Assembly (NCBI GenBank): GCA_018672475.1
Contig: JABHFS010000120.1
Coordinates: 1-64,000, forward strand
DNA: 64,000 nt
Direction: 5' to 3'
DNA from: Gemmatimonadota bacterium
Lineage (GTDB): Bacteria > Latescibacterota > UBA2968 > UBA8231
Shown: positions 9,517-17,605 of the stretch, one piece after another
How the letters are laid out: the number at the start of each line of letters is the position of its first letter
How positions within the stretch are numbered: position 1 is the first letter of the stretch
Made by a program: the position numbers and the translations under genes
Notes under the pieces: generated by a model
Told to the model about the DNA's origin: nothing
Database searches by the model: none
Seen by the model: the letters and a program-made list of their open reading frames with translations, nothing else

Positions 9517-12500
9517 ATGAAAATCGTCGACTCCGCTATTAAAAAACCGGTAAGCGTTATCGTCGGAGTGCTCTTTATCGCGCTCTTCGGCCTGCTATCG
9601 CTTTTCCGCATCCCCGTCCAGCTCACCCCCGACGTCGATCGCCCGATCATCACCGTCACCACCCTCTGGCCAGGCGCGAGCCCAGAGGAAATCGAGCAGG
9701 AGATCATCCAGCGCCAGGAAGAACAGCTCAAGAGCGTCGAGGGCTTGGTGCAGATGACCAGCGACAGCAATGACAGCCGCGGGGTCGTGACCCTCGAATT
9801 CAGTGTCGGCATCGACCCCGACGCCGTACTGCTCAAAGTCTCCAACAAGCTCAACCAGGTCTTCGGCTACCCGCTCGACGCCGAACGCCCAGTAATCTCG
9901 GCCGGGGGCACAGGGCCGGGCGGCGCCATCACCTGGCTTATTCTCGATGCATTGCCCGATCACGACGAACTCGATGTCGAACTCTACCGCGACTTCGCCG
10001 AAGACGTAATCAAGACCGCCATCGAACGCGTGCCCGGCGTCGCCCAGAGCAGCGTCTACGGCGGTTATGACCGCGAATTACAGGTCATCGTCGACCCGCA
10101 AGCGCTGGCCGCCCGCCAGCTCACCGTACAAGACATGACTACAGCCCTCACCCGCGAGAACGCCAATATCAGCGCCGGTGCCTTTGATGAGGGCAAGCGC
10201 CGCTATATAGTGCGCACCGTCGGCCAATTCCACGATCCGACCGACGTCGAAAAGGTCGTCATCCGCGGCGGCGATGGCACGCGGGTCACCATTGACGAGA
10301 TCGCGCGTACCAAACTCGGTTATGTGCGCGCAGGGGCCGCCGTACGCCAGAAGGGCCGCCCCGCCATCGCGATCAACGCCCAGCGCGAAACCGGCGCCAA
10401 CGTACTCGAAGTGATGGACGGCATTCGCCAAACGATAGACGAACTCAACAGCGGCCCACTCGCCCGTGAAAATCTCTTTCTCAAACAGGTCTACGACGAG
10501 ACCGACTATATTAAGAGCGCTATCGGCCTAGTGCGCTCCAATATCCTCGTCGGCGGCGGCTTAGCTGTCGCGGTACTGTTTGCCTTCTTACGCAGCTTCA
10601 GTACCGTCGCCATTATCGCCACTGCCATCCCGATCTCGATCGTCGGCACTTTTTTAGCGATGTCGCTTTTGGGCCGCAACATAAACGTGATCAGCCTGGC
10701 GGGCATGAGCTTCGCCATCGGCATGGTCGTCGACAACGCCATCGTCGCGCTCGAAAATATCTTCCGCCACCGCCAACAAGGAAAATCCCGCGCCCAAGCC
10801 GCTTTTGACGGGGCTTCGGAGGTATGGGGGGCGCTGCTGGCCAGCACGCTGACCACCGTCGCGATCTTCCTACCGATCGTATTCATCGAAGACGAAGCCG
10901 GCCAACTTTTCCGCGATATCGCCATCGCCGTCTCTTGCTCCGTGGTACTCAGCCTGGTCGTCGCCGTATCGGTCATTCCCAGCCTCGCCAACAAGATTCT
11001 CGGTGGCAAGCAGAAAAGTGATTCACCTTTAGATGCTATTGGCAATCACGTCCGCTCGTTTATCGCCAATAGCGTCTTTCGCATCAGCGGCAGCACCGGT
11101 TTGCGCTTGGGTGTGGTAATCGTGCTGATCGGCCTGTCGTTAGGTATCGCCTGGGCTTTCCTGCCCAAATCCGAATACCTGCCCACCGGCAACCGCAACT
11201 TGGTCTTTGGCATCATTCTGCCGCCACCGGGTTATAACCTCGACGAGCTAATCCAGATCGGGCAGACGATCGAAGACGTATTGCGCCCCCACTGGGAAGC
11301 CGCCGAAACCCCCGACAGCCCGCAAGCGCAAAACCTGGAAGGCCCAGCGGTCGACAATATGTTTTTTGTCGCCTTTGGCCGTTCGGCCTTTATGGGGGTG
11401 AGCTCCGCCGATCCGGACCGGGTCAAAGAGTTGATCCCCATTATCCAAGGCCCGGTCTTCGGCGGCGTGCCCGGTACTTTCGCCATCGTGCAACAATCGA
11501 GCCTTTTCCAACGCGGCGGCGGCAGCGGCCGCGCCATCGACATCGAGATAACCGGCCCCGACCTCGGCCGCCTTATCGGCTTGGGAGGCCGCATCTTCGG
11601 CCAAGTCAGCCAAGTTGTGCCCGGTGCCCAGTCCCGTCCAATTCCTAGCCTCGACCTGGGCAACCCAGAGGTCCGTATCCACCCAGACCGTGTCCGCGCC
11701 GCCGACTTGGGGCTTACCGCTCGGGGTATTGGCTTGACGGTAAACGCGCTAATGGATGGGGCCCTGATCGGCGGCTACCAGCATCAGGGTGAGGAAATCG
11801 ACCTCGTCTTACGTGGTGAAGATGACTGGTTCCGCACCCAAGATATCGGCGCTCTGCCCATTTATACACCGCGCGGCCAAGTCGTCCCACTCAACGGAGT
11901 AGCGCGCATCGAAGTGACCACCGGCCCCGAGCAAATCAGCCACAAGGAGCGCAGCCGCGCGATTACCATCCAGGTGATCCCGCCAGAAACCGTCGCGCTG
12001 GAAACCGCGCTCGACGACATACAGACCCAGATTATCCAACCGCTGAACGATTCTGGCGAATTGCGCCCCCCCTATGCGATCCGGCTCTCTGGATCCGCCG
12101 ACGACCTCAAACGCACCCGCGAAGCCCTGCAGTGGAATTTTCTCCTGGCCCTGGTCATCACCTACCTGCTGCTGGCCTCGCTCTTTGAAAGTTTCCTCTT
12201 CCCCTTCGTCATTATGCTCAGCGTACCGCCCGCCCTGGCCGGCGGTATCCTTGGGTTAGAAGTCGTCAATATGACCCTAGCCTACCAGCCTCTCGATATC
12301 CTCACCATGCTCGGCTTCGTCATCCTAATCGGCGTAGTCGTCAATAACGCCATCCTCATCGTGCATCAAACGCTCAATGTCCTGCGCGAAACCCCCGAGC
12401 TACCCGCAAAGGAGGCCATTCGCGACGCCGTATCCAGCCGCGTGCGTCCGATCTTTATGTCGGTAGTCACCAGCGCCCTCGGCATGTTACCGCTGGTCAT

Positions 12501-12663
12501 ATTTCCCGGAGCCGGCTCCGAACTCTATCGCGGCTTGGGCAGCGTAGTTATCGGCGGGTTGTTAATGTCGACTCTATTTACCCTATTTCTGGTGCCGACC
12601 TTCCTCAGCCTAGCGATGGATATTAAAGCCTGGAGCAACCGTAGCAAAATAGCTAAGGCATAA
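9517..12663 (+). CDS. RND-family efflux permease (AcrB/MexF-like)
   Basis: 1048 residues, normal length for the family. It starts KIVDSAIKKPVSVIVGVLF (TM1) and shows two repeats, each with a large periplasmic loop and a TM bundle: WPGASPEEIEQEI in the porter domain, TM2-6 around 335-490, a second TM cluster from about 870 (LLALVITYLLLASLFESF) to the end. The proton-relay motif in TM4 reads GMVVDNAIVALENI, giving Asp406 followed by Asn407 where AcrB has Asp-Asp; such a DN pair is seen in some RND subfamilies. The partner adaptor is immediately upstream and a strong bidirectional terminator immediately downstream, so the operon ends here. Inner-membrane proton/substrate antiporter; substrate unknown. 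Confidence 0.93.
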   Translation: MKIVDSAIKKPVSVIVGVLFIALFGLLSLFRIPVQLTPDVDRPIITVTTLWPGASPEEIEQEIIQRQEEQLKSVEGLVQMTSDSNDSRGVVTLEFSVGIDPDAVLLKVSNKLNQVFGYPLDAERPVISAGGTGPGGAITWLILDALPDHDELDVELYRDFAEDVIKTAIERVPGVAQSSVYGGYDRELQVIVDPQALAARQLTVQDMTTALTRENANISAGAFDEGKRRYIVRTVGQFHDPTDVEKVVIRGGDGTRVTIDEIARTKLGYVRAGAAVRQKGRPAIAINAQRETGANVLEVMDGIRQTIDELNSGPLARENLFLKQVYDETDYIKSAIGLVRSNILVGGGLAVAVLFAFLRSFSTVAIIATAIPISIVGTFLAMSLLGRNINVISLAGMSFAIGMVVDNAIVALENIFRHRQQGKSRAQAAFDGASEVWGALLASTLTTVAIFLPIVFIEDEAGQLFRDIAIAVSCSVVLSLVVAVSVIPSLANKILGGKQKSDSPLDAIGNHVRSFIANSVFRISGSTGLRLGVVIVLIGLSLGIAWAFLPKSEYLPTGNRNLVFGIILPPPGYNLDELIQIGQTIEDVLRPHWEAAETPDSPQAQNLEGPAVDNMFFVAFGRSAFMGVSSADPDRVKELIPIIQGPVFGGVPGTFAIVQQSSLFQRGGGSGRAIDIEITGPDLGRLIGLGGRIFGQVSQVVPGAQSRPIPSLDLGNPEVRIHPDRVRAADLGLTARGIGLTVNALMDGALIGGYQHQGEEIDLVLRGEDDWFRTQDIGALPIYTPRGQVVPLNGVARIEVTTGPEQISHKERSRAITIQVIPPETVALETALDDIQTQIIQPLNDSGELRPPYAIRLSGSADDLKRTREALQWNFLLALVITYLLLASLFESFLFPFVIMLSVPPALAGGILGLEVVNMTLAYQPLDILTMLGFVILIGVVVNNAILIVHQTLNVLRETPELPAKEAIRDAVSSRVRPIFMSVVTSALGMLPLVIFPGAGSELYRGLGSVVIGGLLMSTLFTLFLVPTFLSLAMDIKAWSNRSKIAKA

Positions 12664-12666
12664 AAA

Positions 12667-12703
12667 AAACCGGCCCCGTAATCGGGGCCGGTTTAATCTT
12701 TTT
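12667..12703. terminator. Bidirectional intrinsic terminator between RND permease and the minus-strand membrane protein
   Basis: A 12-bp perfect stem (12667-12678 with 12683-12694, AAACCGGCCCCG/CGGGGCCGGTTT) has a 4-base loop TAAT. It is flanked by A-rich sequence on the left and TCTTTTT on the right, so it can terminate both convergent genes. Confidence 0.88.
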
Positions 12704-12717
12704 AACACACTACGCGG

Positions 12718-13350
12718 CTAAAAAACCAGATTCAATCGCAGCGCGGGTACCGTATCTTCCCGCCCCTGTAAGGCCCCCAGTTCCATGCTCGCCTGCATAC
12801 CCGATGCATTGATTGCACTCACCTGATCGCGCAAATTTGTCAGCGAAGAAATCTTGATCCATACAGAGATCGGCACCCAACCGGCCGCCCCGTCTTCTCC
12901 CGTGGCAAAGGCCGTACCCGCAGCAAGCGCGGTCAACCCCAGTAACGCCAAGCCCTGCTTGTTTTGCCCAATATAAAAATAGCCCGCGCCCGGCACGACG
13001 GCTTCAAGCACATAGGCGACAAGAGCGGATTTTTGCGGTTGGAAAGCAGCGCGACGCGGCTGGATTCGGTATTCACCTAGCTCGCGCAACGAACGAAAGT
13101 CATTTAGCCCGTAGGTAGCCGGTCGTTCCTGCAGCGCACCAACGACCTCAACGACTTCGACCGACTCTTCCGCCTGCGCCACGACGCGAAATGAGCGCAC
13201 GCGCCCGTCGGCAAATACCGCTTCTCCCCACACTTCATCATCCTGCAACTTCTGCAATAGCTCCCGCACTTGTTCGACTTCCATTGCCGCCCCGGCAATC
13301 TGCGCCTGAACGAGCAAGACCACCAGTGCCAACAACGCCCTTTGCAGCAT
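12718..13350 (-). CDS. Small exported membrane protein of unknown function
   Basis: 210 residues from the ATG at 13350, which follows GAGG at a good distance; a TTG two codons earlier is less likely. A signal sequence (1-21, LLALVVLLVQAQIAGA) precedes a helical N-domain (EQVRELLQKLQDDEVWGEAV) and a central glycine-rich hydrophobic stretch (about 98-130, EAVVPGAGYFYIGQNKQG, then LALLGLTALAAGTAFA). The PGAGYFYIGQNKQG stretch resembles the turn found in small membrane proteins of the TM2/DUF5683 kind. The C-terminus ends in LRLNLVF, an aromatic terminal residue as in outer-membrane proteins. Function not recognised; I expect an envelope protein. Confidence 0.7.
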   Translation of the reverse strand: MLQRALLALVVLLVQAQIAGAAMEVEQVRELLQKLQDDEVWGEAVFADGRVRSFRVVAQAEESVEVVEVVGALQERPATYGLNDFRSLRELGEYRIQPRRAAFQPQKSALVAYVLEAVVPGAGYFYIGQNKQGLALLGLTALAAGTAFATGEDGAAGWVPISVWIKISSLTNLRDQVSAINASGMQASMELGALQGREDTVPALRLNLVF

Positions 13351-13429
13351 CTTCAAACCTCGTTTGAAATCGTTGATTTAAAAGGAGATCGGATCTTTTT
13401 TTCAATCTACAAGTCCCGCCATTATATGT

Positions 13430-13581
13430 CAAGAAGGCATCGGGAATCTAAAGACTGGAGCCTCGGGCCAAACTGCCGATAATCATATTATTGGAGCACT
13501 GCGCGGATCACGTGTAGCCTCATGCTCCTCAGGACAGGGACGTCGAAAAAAAACCCCACAAGGATGTGGGGGCTTTTTTTT
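13430..13581 (+). ncRNA. Possible small structured RNA ending in an intrinsic terminator
   Basis: This 286-base gap between divergent genes has no plausible ORF but contains strong secondary structure. A nested hairpin joins GGAGCA (about 13485) to TGCTCC (about 13514) around a 7-bp inner stem CTGCGCG/CGTGTAG with wobble pairs. The segment then runs into a canonical terminator at 13554-13581 that would have no gene to serve on the plus strand otherwise. A weak promoter-like pair, TTTCAA and TATATG 17 bases apart, lies just before 13430. The region CGGGCCA...CTGCCGATA faintly resembles the product-RNA template region of 6S RNA, but the flanks do not pair convincingly, so I do not name it. The 5' end is approximate. 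Confidence 0.3.
13554..13581 (+). terminator. Intrinsic terminator upstream of the cysQ-like gene
   Basis: A 7-bp stem CCCCACA/TGTGGGG (13554-13560 with 13565-13571), loop AGGA, then GC and eight T (13574-13581). An A8 run precedes the stem, so it could also work on the minus strand. On the plus strand it would end a transcript that starts in the preceding gap. Confidence 0.75.
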
Positions 13582-13642
13582 GCCTTTATCACCATCAACA
13601 CAATTGCCCCCCTCGACATCAGTCCCTATTTTCAACCCCGAT

Positions 13643-14425
13643 ATGAAGAAACTACTCGAAGAAACGATCGCCGCGACTCGGGAAGCCGGTGCCCTGACCC
13701 TGCAGTATTTCGGCGGCCAATACGAGATCGAAGACAAGGGCAACGGCGACCCACTGACCACCGCCGACCTCGCCGCTGACGCCTACCTCAAAAAAGCTCT
13801 ATTGGCCCTTCGCCCCGACTGCGGCTGGCTGTCAGAAGAGACTGTTGACGACCATCAACGCCTCGAAAGAGAGGCGGTCTGGATTGTCGACCCGATCGAT
13901 GGCACACGTGAATTCGTTGAGGGCCTACCCGAGTATGTAGTCGCCGTGGCGCTCGTCGAGGCCGGCGCACCGACCCTTGCCGTTATTTTCAACCCCGCCC
14001 AGGACCAATTATACGCGGCGATAAAAGACGGTGGCACCTTCCTCAACGGCCAACGCGTATTCTGCAGTGAACTGCAAACCCTGGACAAGGCCGTAGCGAC
14101 CGTCAGCCGCAGCGAGGTCAAACGCGGCGAAATCGACGCCTACAAGCCTCACCTCGGCGAAATCCGCCCCGTCGGCAGCGTCGCCTATAAATTGGCGTTG
14201 GCCGCGGCTGGAGCCTGCGACCTCAATTTCAGCGTGCAACCCAAGAACGAGTGGGATATCTGCGCGGGCGACCTACTCGTCCGTGAGGCCGGCGGCCATA
14301 TGCTCGAACGCAGCGGCCAGGTGCGCACATACAATCAAAGGGATCCATTAATAAACGGCGGTCTGGCCGCCGGCAATGAGGACTTGGTCGCGCAAATTCT
14401 CCATCATATGCAGGAGCAAGGCTAA
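13643..14425 (+). CDS. cysQ: CysQ/inositol-monophosphatase family phosphatase
   Basis: 260 residues from ATG 13643; an upstream TTG at 13580 lies right after the terminator T-run and is not credible. All family metal and substrate motifs are present: EDKGNGDPLTTADLAAD, GWLSEETVDD, the signature WIVDPIDGTREFVEG with DPIDGT metal ligands, and WDICAGDLLVREAGG near the C-terminus. CysQ enzymes hydrolyse 3'-phosphoadenosine 5'-phosphate to AMP in sulfur assimilation and relieve PAP toxicity; close relatives act on inositol monophosphate. The REFVEG variant after DPIDGT is typical of the CysQ side of the family. Cytoplasmic or inner-membrane associated. Its stop overlaps the polX start (TAATG), so the two are translationally coupled, though the functional link is not obvious. 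Confidence 0.85.
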   Translation: MKKLLEETIAATREAGALTLQYFGGQYEIEDKGNGDPLTTADLAADAYLKKALLALRPDCGWLSEETVDDHQRLEREAVWIVDPIDGTREFVEGLPEYVVAVALVEAGAPTLAVIFNPAQDQLYAAIKDGGTFLNGQRVFCSELQTLDKAVATVSRSEVKRGEIDAYKPHLGEIRPVGSVAYKLALAAAGACDLNFSVQPKNEWDICAGDLLVREAGGHMLERSGQVRTYNQRDPLINGGLAAGNEDLVAQILHHMQEQG

Positions 14426-16137
14426 TGGCCTCGGCCAAAGCAGCAGCGATATTTATAGAAGAATACGGCGTACTGCTCGAATTGAGCGGCGCCAATTCCT
14501 TTCGCGTCCGCGCCTATACCAATGCCGTGCGCATCCTGGAAATGCTGGAAACCCCACTCGATGCCCTAATCGCCGCCGGCACTCTGGGCGAGGTCAAAGG
14601 CATCGGCAAGAGTGTCGGCGAACTGGTGCTTGAATTCGCCGACACGGGCACCGCCACAGCCTATGAAGAGTTGCGGGCATCGGTGCCCGACGGCCTGCTC
14701 GATATGTTACGGGTCCCCGGCCTCGGCCCACGCAAAATCATCGCCATCCGAGAGGCGCTGGGCATTGAAGACCTCGACGCCCTGGCGCTGGCATGCGGAG
14801 ACGGTAAACTCGCCGAGCTCAAGGGTTTTGGCAAAAAAACCCAGCAGAACATTCTCAAGGGCATCGAGTATATCCGCGCGCACCAGGGCCGTTTTCGCGC
14901 CGATGTCGCACGCGAGAGCACGCAAACGCTCTTCGACACATTGCAGGCGCTGCCGCAAACCCAGTGCATTGAAGTCGCCGGATCGCTACGGCGGGCGAAA
15001 GAGACGGTCAAAGACGTCGATTTTGTCGTCAGTGCCAACGAACCGCAAGTCATTTCCGACGCCTTCGTCGCGCACCCAGCCGTAGCCGAGATCACGGCCC
15101 AGGGCGAAACCAAATCCTCCGTGCGGCTCAACAACGGGATACAAGTCGACTTACGGGTCGTCACCTACGACGAATTCCCCTATATCCTCCACCACTTCAC
15201 CGGCAGCAAGGAACACAATGTCGCCCTAAGGGCCAGAGCCCAGCGACAAGGGCTCAAGATCAACGAATACGGCCTATACCGTGGTGAAGAACGCATTGAA
15301 TGCGTCGATGAGACAGCATTTTTTGCTGCCATGGGCCTGGCCTATATCCCGCCAGAACTGCGCGAAGGGCTCGGGGAGATCGAGGCCGCCGCAGAAAACG
15401 CGCTGCCCGAATTGCTCACCGCAGCCGATATTCGCGGCATGCTCCACGTGCACTCGACTTATTCGGACGGCGCCGATTCCATAGAGGCAATGGCTCTTGC
15501 CGTGCGGGAACGCGGCTACGACTACTTAGGCATGGCCGACCACAGCCAGGCTGCCGCATATGCTGGCGGCCTCAACGTCGACGCGGTCAAGCGCCAGTGG
15601 GACGAAATCGACCGACTCAACGAAAAGCTCGCCCCCTTCCGCATTTTTAAAGGCATAGAATCAGACATCCTCGGTGACGGTTCATTGGACTACACCGACG
15701 ATATACTTGAACAATTCGAGTATATCGTCGTCTCGGTGCACTCGCAATTCAACCTCGACCGTGCAAAAATGACCGCCCGCATAATCCGCGCCATCGAACA
15801 CCCTTGCGCGACGATCGTCGGGCACTTGACCGGCCGCCTGCTGCTCGACCGCGAAGGGTACGACGTCGATGTCGACCAGATCATCGAAGCGGCTGCCCGC
15901 TGTGGGGTTGCCATCGAGATCAACGCACACCCGGCCCGTCTCGACATTGACTGGCGCCACGTCAAAAAAGCCCGCGACCACGGTGTGCAAATCACCGTCA
16001 ACACCGATGCCCACAGCACCGGTGGCCTCGACAACCTCCCCTATGGCATCGGCATAGCCCGCAAGGGCTGGCTGCGCGCCAAAGACGTGCCAAACGCGCT
16101 CGACTGCGAGACCATTGCCACCTGGTTCCAAAGCTGA
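14425..16137 (+). CDS. polX: Family X DNA polymerase with PHP domain (PolX)
   Basis: 570 residues, the standard length of bacterial PolX. The N-terminal 8-kDa and helix-hairpin-helix parts (about 1-150, VKGIGKSVGELV and VPGLGPRKIIAIREALG) precede the Pol-beta palm with AGSLRRAKETVKDVDFVV (catalytic Asp197 and Asp199) and a third Asp in VDLRVV (Asp242). The C-terminal PHP domain (about 335-570) begins MLHVHSTYSDG (His341, His343) and carries GMADHSQ, IEINAHPARLDID and NTDAHSTGGLDNLPYG, the metal ligands of a 3'-5' exonuclease/AP-endonuclease centre. It should act in gap-filling base-excision repair. It overlaps the preceding phosphatase by one base and the next gene by 23 bases, so all three are read from one message. 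Confidence 0.95.
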   Translation: MASAKAAAIFIEEYGVLLELSGANSFRVRAYTNAVRILEMLETPLDALIAAGTLGEVKGIGKSVGELVLEFADTGTATAYEELRASVPDGLLDMLRVPGLGPRKIIAIREALGIEDLDALALACGDGKLAELKGFGKKTQQNILKGIEYIRAHQGRFRADVARESTQTLFDTLQALPQTQCIEVAGSLRRAKETVKDVDFVVSANEPQVISDAFVAHPAVAEITAQGETKSSVRLNNGIQVDLRVVTYDEFPYILHHFTGSKEHNVALRARAQRQGLKINEYGLYRGEERIECVDETAFFAAMGLAYIPPELREGLGEIEAAAENALPELLTAADIRGMLHVHSTYSDGADSIEAMALAVRERGYDYLGMADHSQAAAYAGGLNVDAVKRQWDEIDRLNEKLAPFRIFKGIESDILGDGSLDYTDDILEQFEYIVVSVHSQFNLDRAKMTARIIRAIEHPCATIVGHLTGRLLLDREGYDVDVDQIIEAAARCGVAIEINAHPARLDIDWRHVKKARDHGVQITVNTDAHSTGGLDNLPYGIGIARKGWLRAKDVPNALDCETIATWFQS

Positions 16138-16756
16138 GGGCATCCCCCGGCTCATCGCCATCGCCGGTCCGTCCTGCTCCGGCAAGACGACCCTAGCCCG
16201 CGCATTGCTCACGTTCTTACACGGCTCCGCGACAGTTCTTTCCATGGATTCCTACTACCGCGATCTTTCTCCGCTTTCCCCGACCGAAAAAGCCAATTTC
16301 AATTTCGACAACCCCGAAGCCCTCGACTACCCTCTACTCTCCCGCGACTTAGGGCTGCTATCAGCGGGTCACCCTGTCACAATCCCGGTCTACGACTTTG
16401 CGACTCATGCCCGTCAAGCAACAACAGAACACATCGAACCGACTATCTTTATAATTGTCGAAGGCCTCTTCGCCCTTTACTGGCCTGAGATTAACACCCT
16501 GTATAGCTTGCGAATTTTCATTGATACTGATGACACTACATGTCTCAACCGTCGTATAGCAAGAGACGCAGCTGAACGGGGACGTTCCGCTAGGACTATC
16601 CACACACAATACATAGAGCACGTAAGACCGATGTATGATAGGTTTATAAAACCAACCTCTCACAACGCTGACTTACACCTCGATGGGAATAGTTTAATTT
16701 CAAAGCAAACTCGTGGAATAGTGCAATGGATAGGCAATAACCTGCCTAAATACTAA
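16115..16756 (+). CDS. udk: Uridine kinase-like P-loop nucleoside kinase
   Basis: 213 residues from a TTG at 16115 inside the end of polX; no ATG or GTG lies between it and the Walker A motif, so this start is the best available. Motifs follow uridine kinase: GPSCSGKTTLARALL (Walker A), MDSYYRDLS, the base-binding DNPEALDYPLL, PVYDFATHAR, FIIVEGLFALY, then the lid RRIARDAAERGRS and MYDRFIKPTSHNADL. Phosphorylates uridine or cytidine with ATP or GTP in pyrimidine salvage. From about 16440 the gene becomes more AT-rich than its start, and codon choice shifts towards that of the signalling island that follows, which could mark an old junction. Phosphoribulokinase-like or other nucleoside specificity cannot be excluded. 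Confidence 0.82.
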   Translation: MPPGSKAEGIPRLIAIAGPSCSGKTTLARALLTFLHGSATVLSMDSYYRDLSPLSPTEKANFNFDNPEALDYPLLSRDLGLLSAGHPVTIPVYDFATHARQATTEHIEPTIFIIVEGLFALYWPEINTLYSLRIFIDTDDTTCLNRRIARDAAERGRSARTIHTQYIEHVRPMYDRFIKPTSHNADLHLDGNSLISKQTRGIVQWIGNNLPKY

Positions 16757-16828
16757 TTTCGTAATATAAAAACATCTCCTTCACATAAGCGCCTCTTTAA
16801 CCATTTTCACCAACCATTAAACTTACTC

Positions 16829-16857
16829 TTGTTAAAGTCATATTTTCTTTATATTTA
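16829..16857 (+). promoter_or_regulatory. Possible sigma70-type promoter ahead of the H-NOX island
   Basis: TTGTTA (16829-16834) and TATTTA (16852-16857) are separated by 17 bases in the AT-rich gap after the uridine kinase gene. Both hexamers are imperfect and the gap is generally AT-rich, so this is tentative. The 130 bases from 16757 to 16886 hold no gene that I can see. Confidence 0.25.
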
Positions 16858-16886
16858 GGTTATAGTCACATCCTAAAGTGAGTTCT

Positions 16887-17054
16887 ATGCCTTATTATTG
16901 TCGAAATATAGCTATAATATTTATCAAATCACGTGATGAGGGAGCAGATGATACGATGGCAAAACCCTATGACAATGAAGAGTTATTCGCCCCAATAACC
17001 CACCTAACAAATCGATATAATGGAGATACCAAGACGATGAAAGGCTCAGAATGA
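16887..17054 (+). pseudogene. Remnant of a CheY-like receiver domain, coupled to the H-NOX gene
   Basis: A 55-codon ORF (ATG 16887, TGA 17052-17054). Its middle reads EGADDTMAKPYDNEELFAPI, which matches the last part of a classical receiver domain: the GADDYxxKPfDxxEL segment with the conserved Lys-Pro before helix 5. The preceding IAIIFIKSRDE resembles strand 4 (PIIFLTARDE) with the helix-4 segment missing. The phospho-acceptor Asp and the first two thirds of the domain are absent. The stop overlaps the next start as ATGA, so ribosomes finishing this remnant can restart on H-NOX. I read it as a decayed response regulator that may now survive as a leader ORF for translational coupling; a free-standing short protein is possible but unlikely. 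Confidence 0.55.
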
Positions 17055-17602
17055 AAGGGGTCATATTTGATCTTGTCGAAGAGTTCATCATTGAAATATC
17101 AGATGAAGAAACATTCGAGGAGATATTCAGTGATTGCAATTTCATAACCGAGGAGCCATTTGTTGGCCCAGGGACCTACCCGGATGAGGATCTGATGGAA
17201 TTGCTGAACAAAGCGATTACTAAACTCGACATTCCCCTCCCCGACGCATTGAGATCATTTGGCAAATGGTCTTTTCCTAACCTTGTAAAAAAAATCCCAC
17301 CTTCCTTTGTTGATTTTGAGCATCCCAAGACTTTTCTAATGACAGTCGAAAACATAGTGCATGTAGAAGTCCGTAAGCTTTATATTGACGCCAATCCACC
17401 GCGTTTCGATTTCGAAGACAATCACCCTGACCATCTAGTCATTAATTATGAGTCCAGTCGCAGACTATATGATCTTATGGATGGCTTAATCGAGGGCGTC
17501 GGCGAGTATTTTAACTCACCGATTAAATATAGCCGTGAAATAGCCGAGCGAGATGGCGGAGAAATCTGTAAATACCATCTGACTTTCGCTACAGGAGCCT
17601 GA
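17051..17602 (+). CDS. H-NOX (HNOB) haem nitric oxide/oxygen-binding sensor protein
   Basis: 183 residues, full length for a stand-alone H-NOX. It opens MKGVIFDLVEEFI like the family and has GTYPDEDLMELL and FGKWSFPNL. The haem-pocket residues are present: proximal His104 in VENIVHVEVRKL, Pro117 in ANPPRF, and the haem-propionate motif Y-x-S-x-R as Tyr133-Ser135-Arg137 (YESSRR), followed by LIEGVGEYF. Aligned by these anchors to the Caldanaerobacter H-NOX, the distal Tyr140 used for O2 binding is replaced by Leu142, so an NO-responsive rather than O2-binding haem is predicted. Start shares ATGA with the upstream receiver remnant. Three bases separate its stop from a PAS histidine kinase, the usual H-NOX partner type, which NO-loaded or NO-free H-NOX would inhibit or release. 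Soluble cytoplasmic sensor. Confidence 0.88.
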   Translation: MKGVIFDLVEEFIIEISDEETFEEIFSDCNFITEEPFVGPGTYPDEDLMELLNKAITKLDIPLPDALRSFGKWSFPNLVKKIPPSFVDFEHPKTFLMTVENIVHVEVRKLYIDANPPRFDFEDNHPDHLVINYESSRRLYDLMDGLIEGVGEYFNSPIKYSREIAERDGGEICKYHLTFATGA

Positions 17603-17605
17603 GTC

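Noticed and set aside
13580-13642. Extended N-terminus of the CysQ-like protein from TTG 13580
   Set aside because: It would start in the terminator T-run, has no ribosome-binding site and adds a Pro/Ser stretch not seen in the family.
16757-16886. tRNA, attachment site or insertion-sequence end at the border of the AT-rich island
   Set aside because: No T-loop sequence, direct repeats or transposase fragments are visible, so island transfer rests on composition only.
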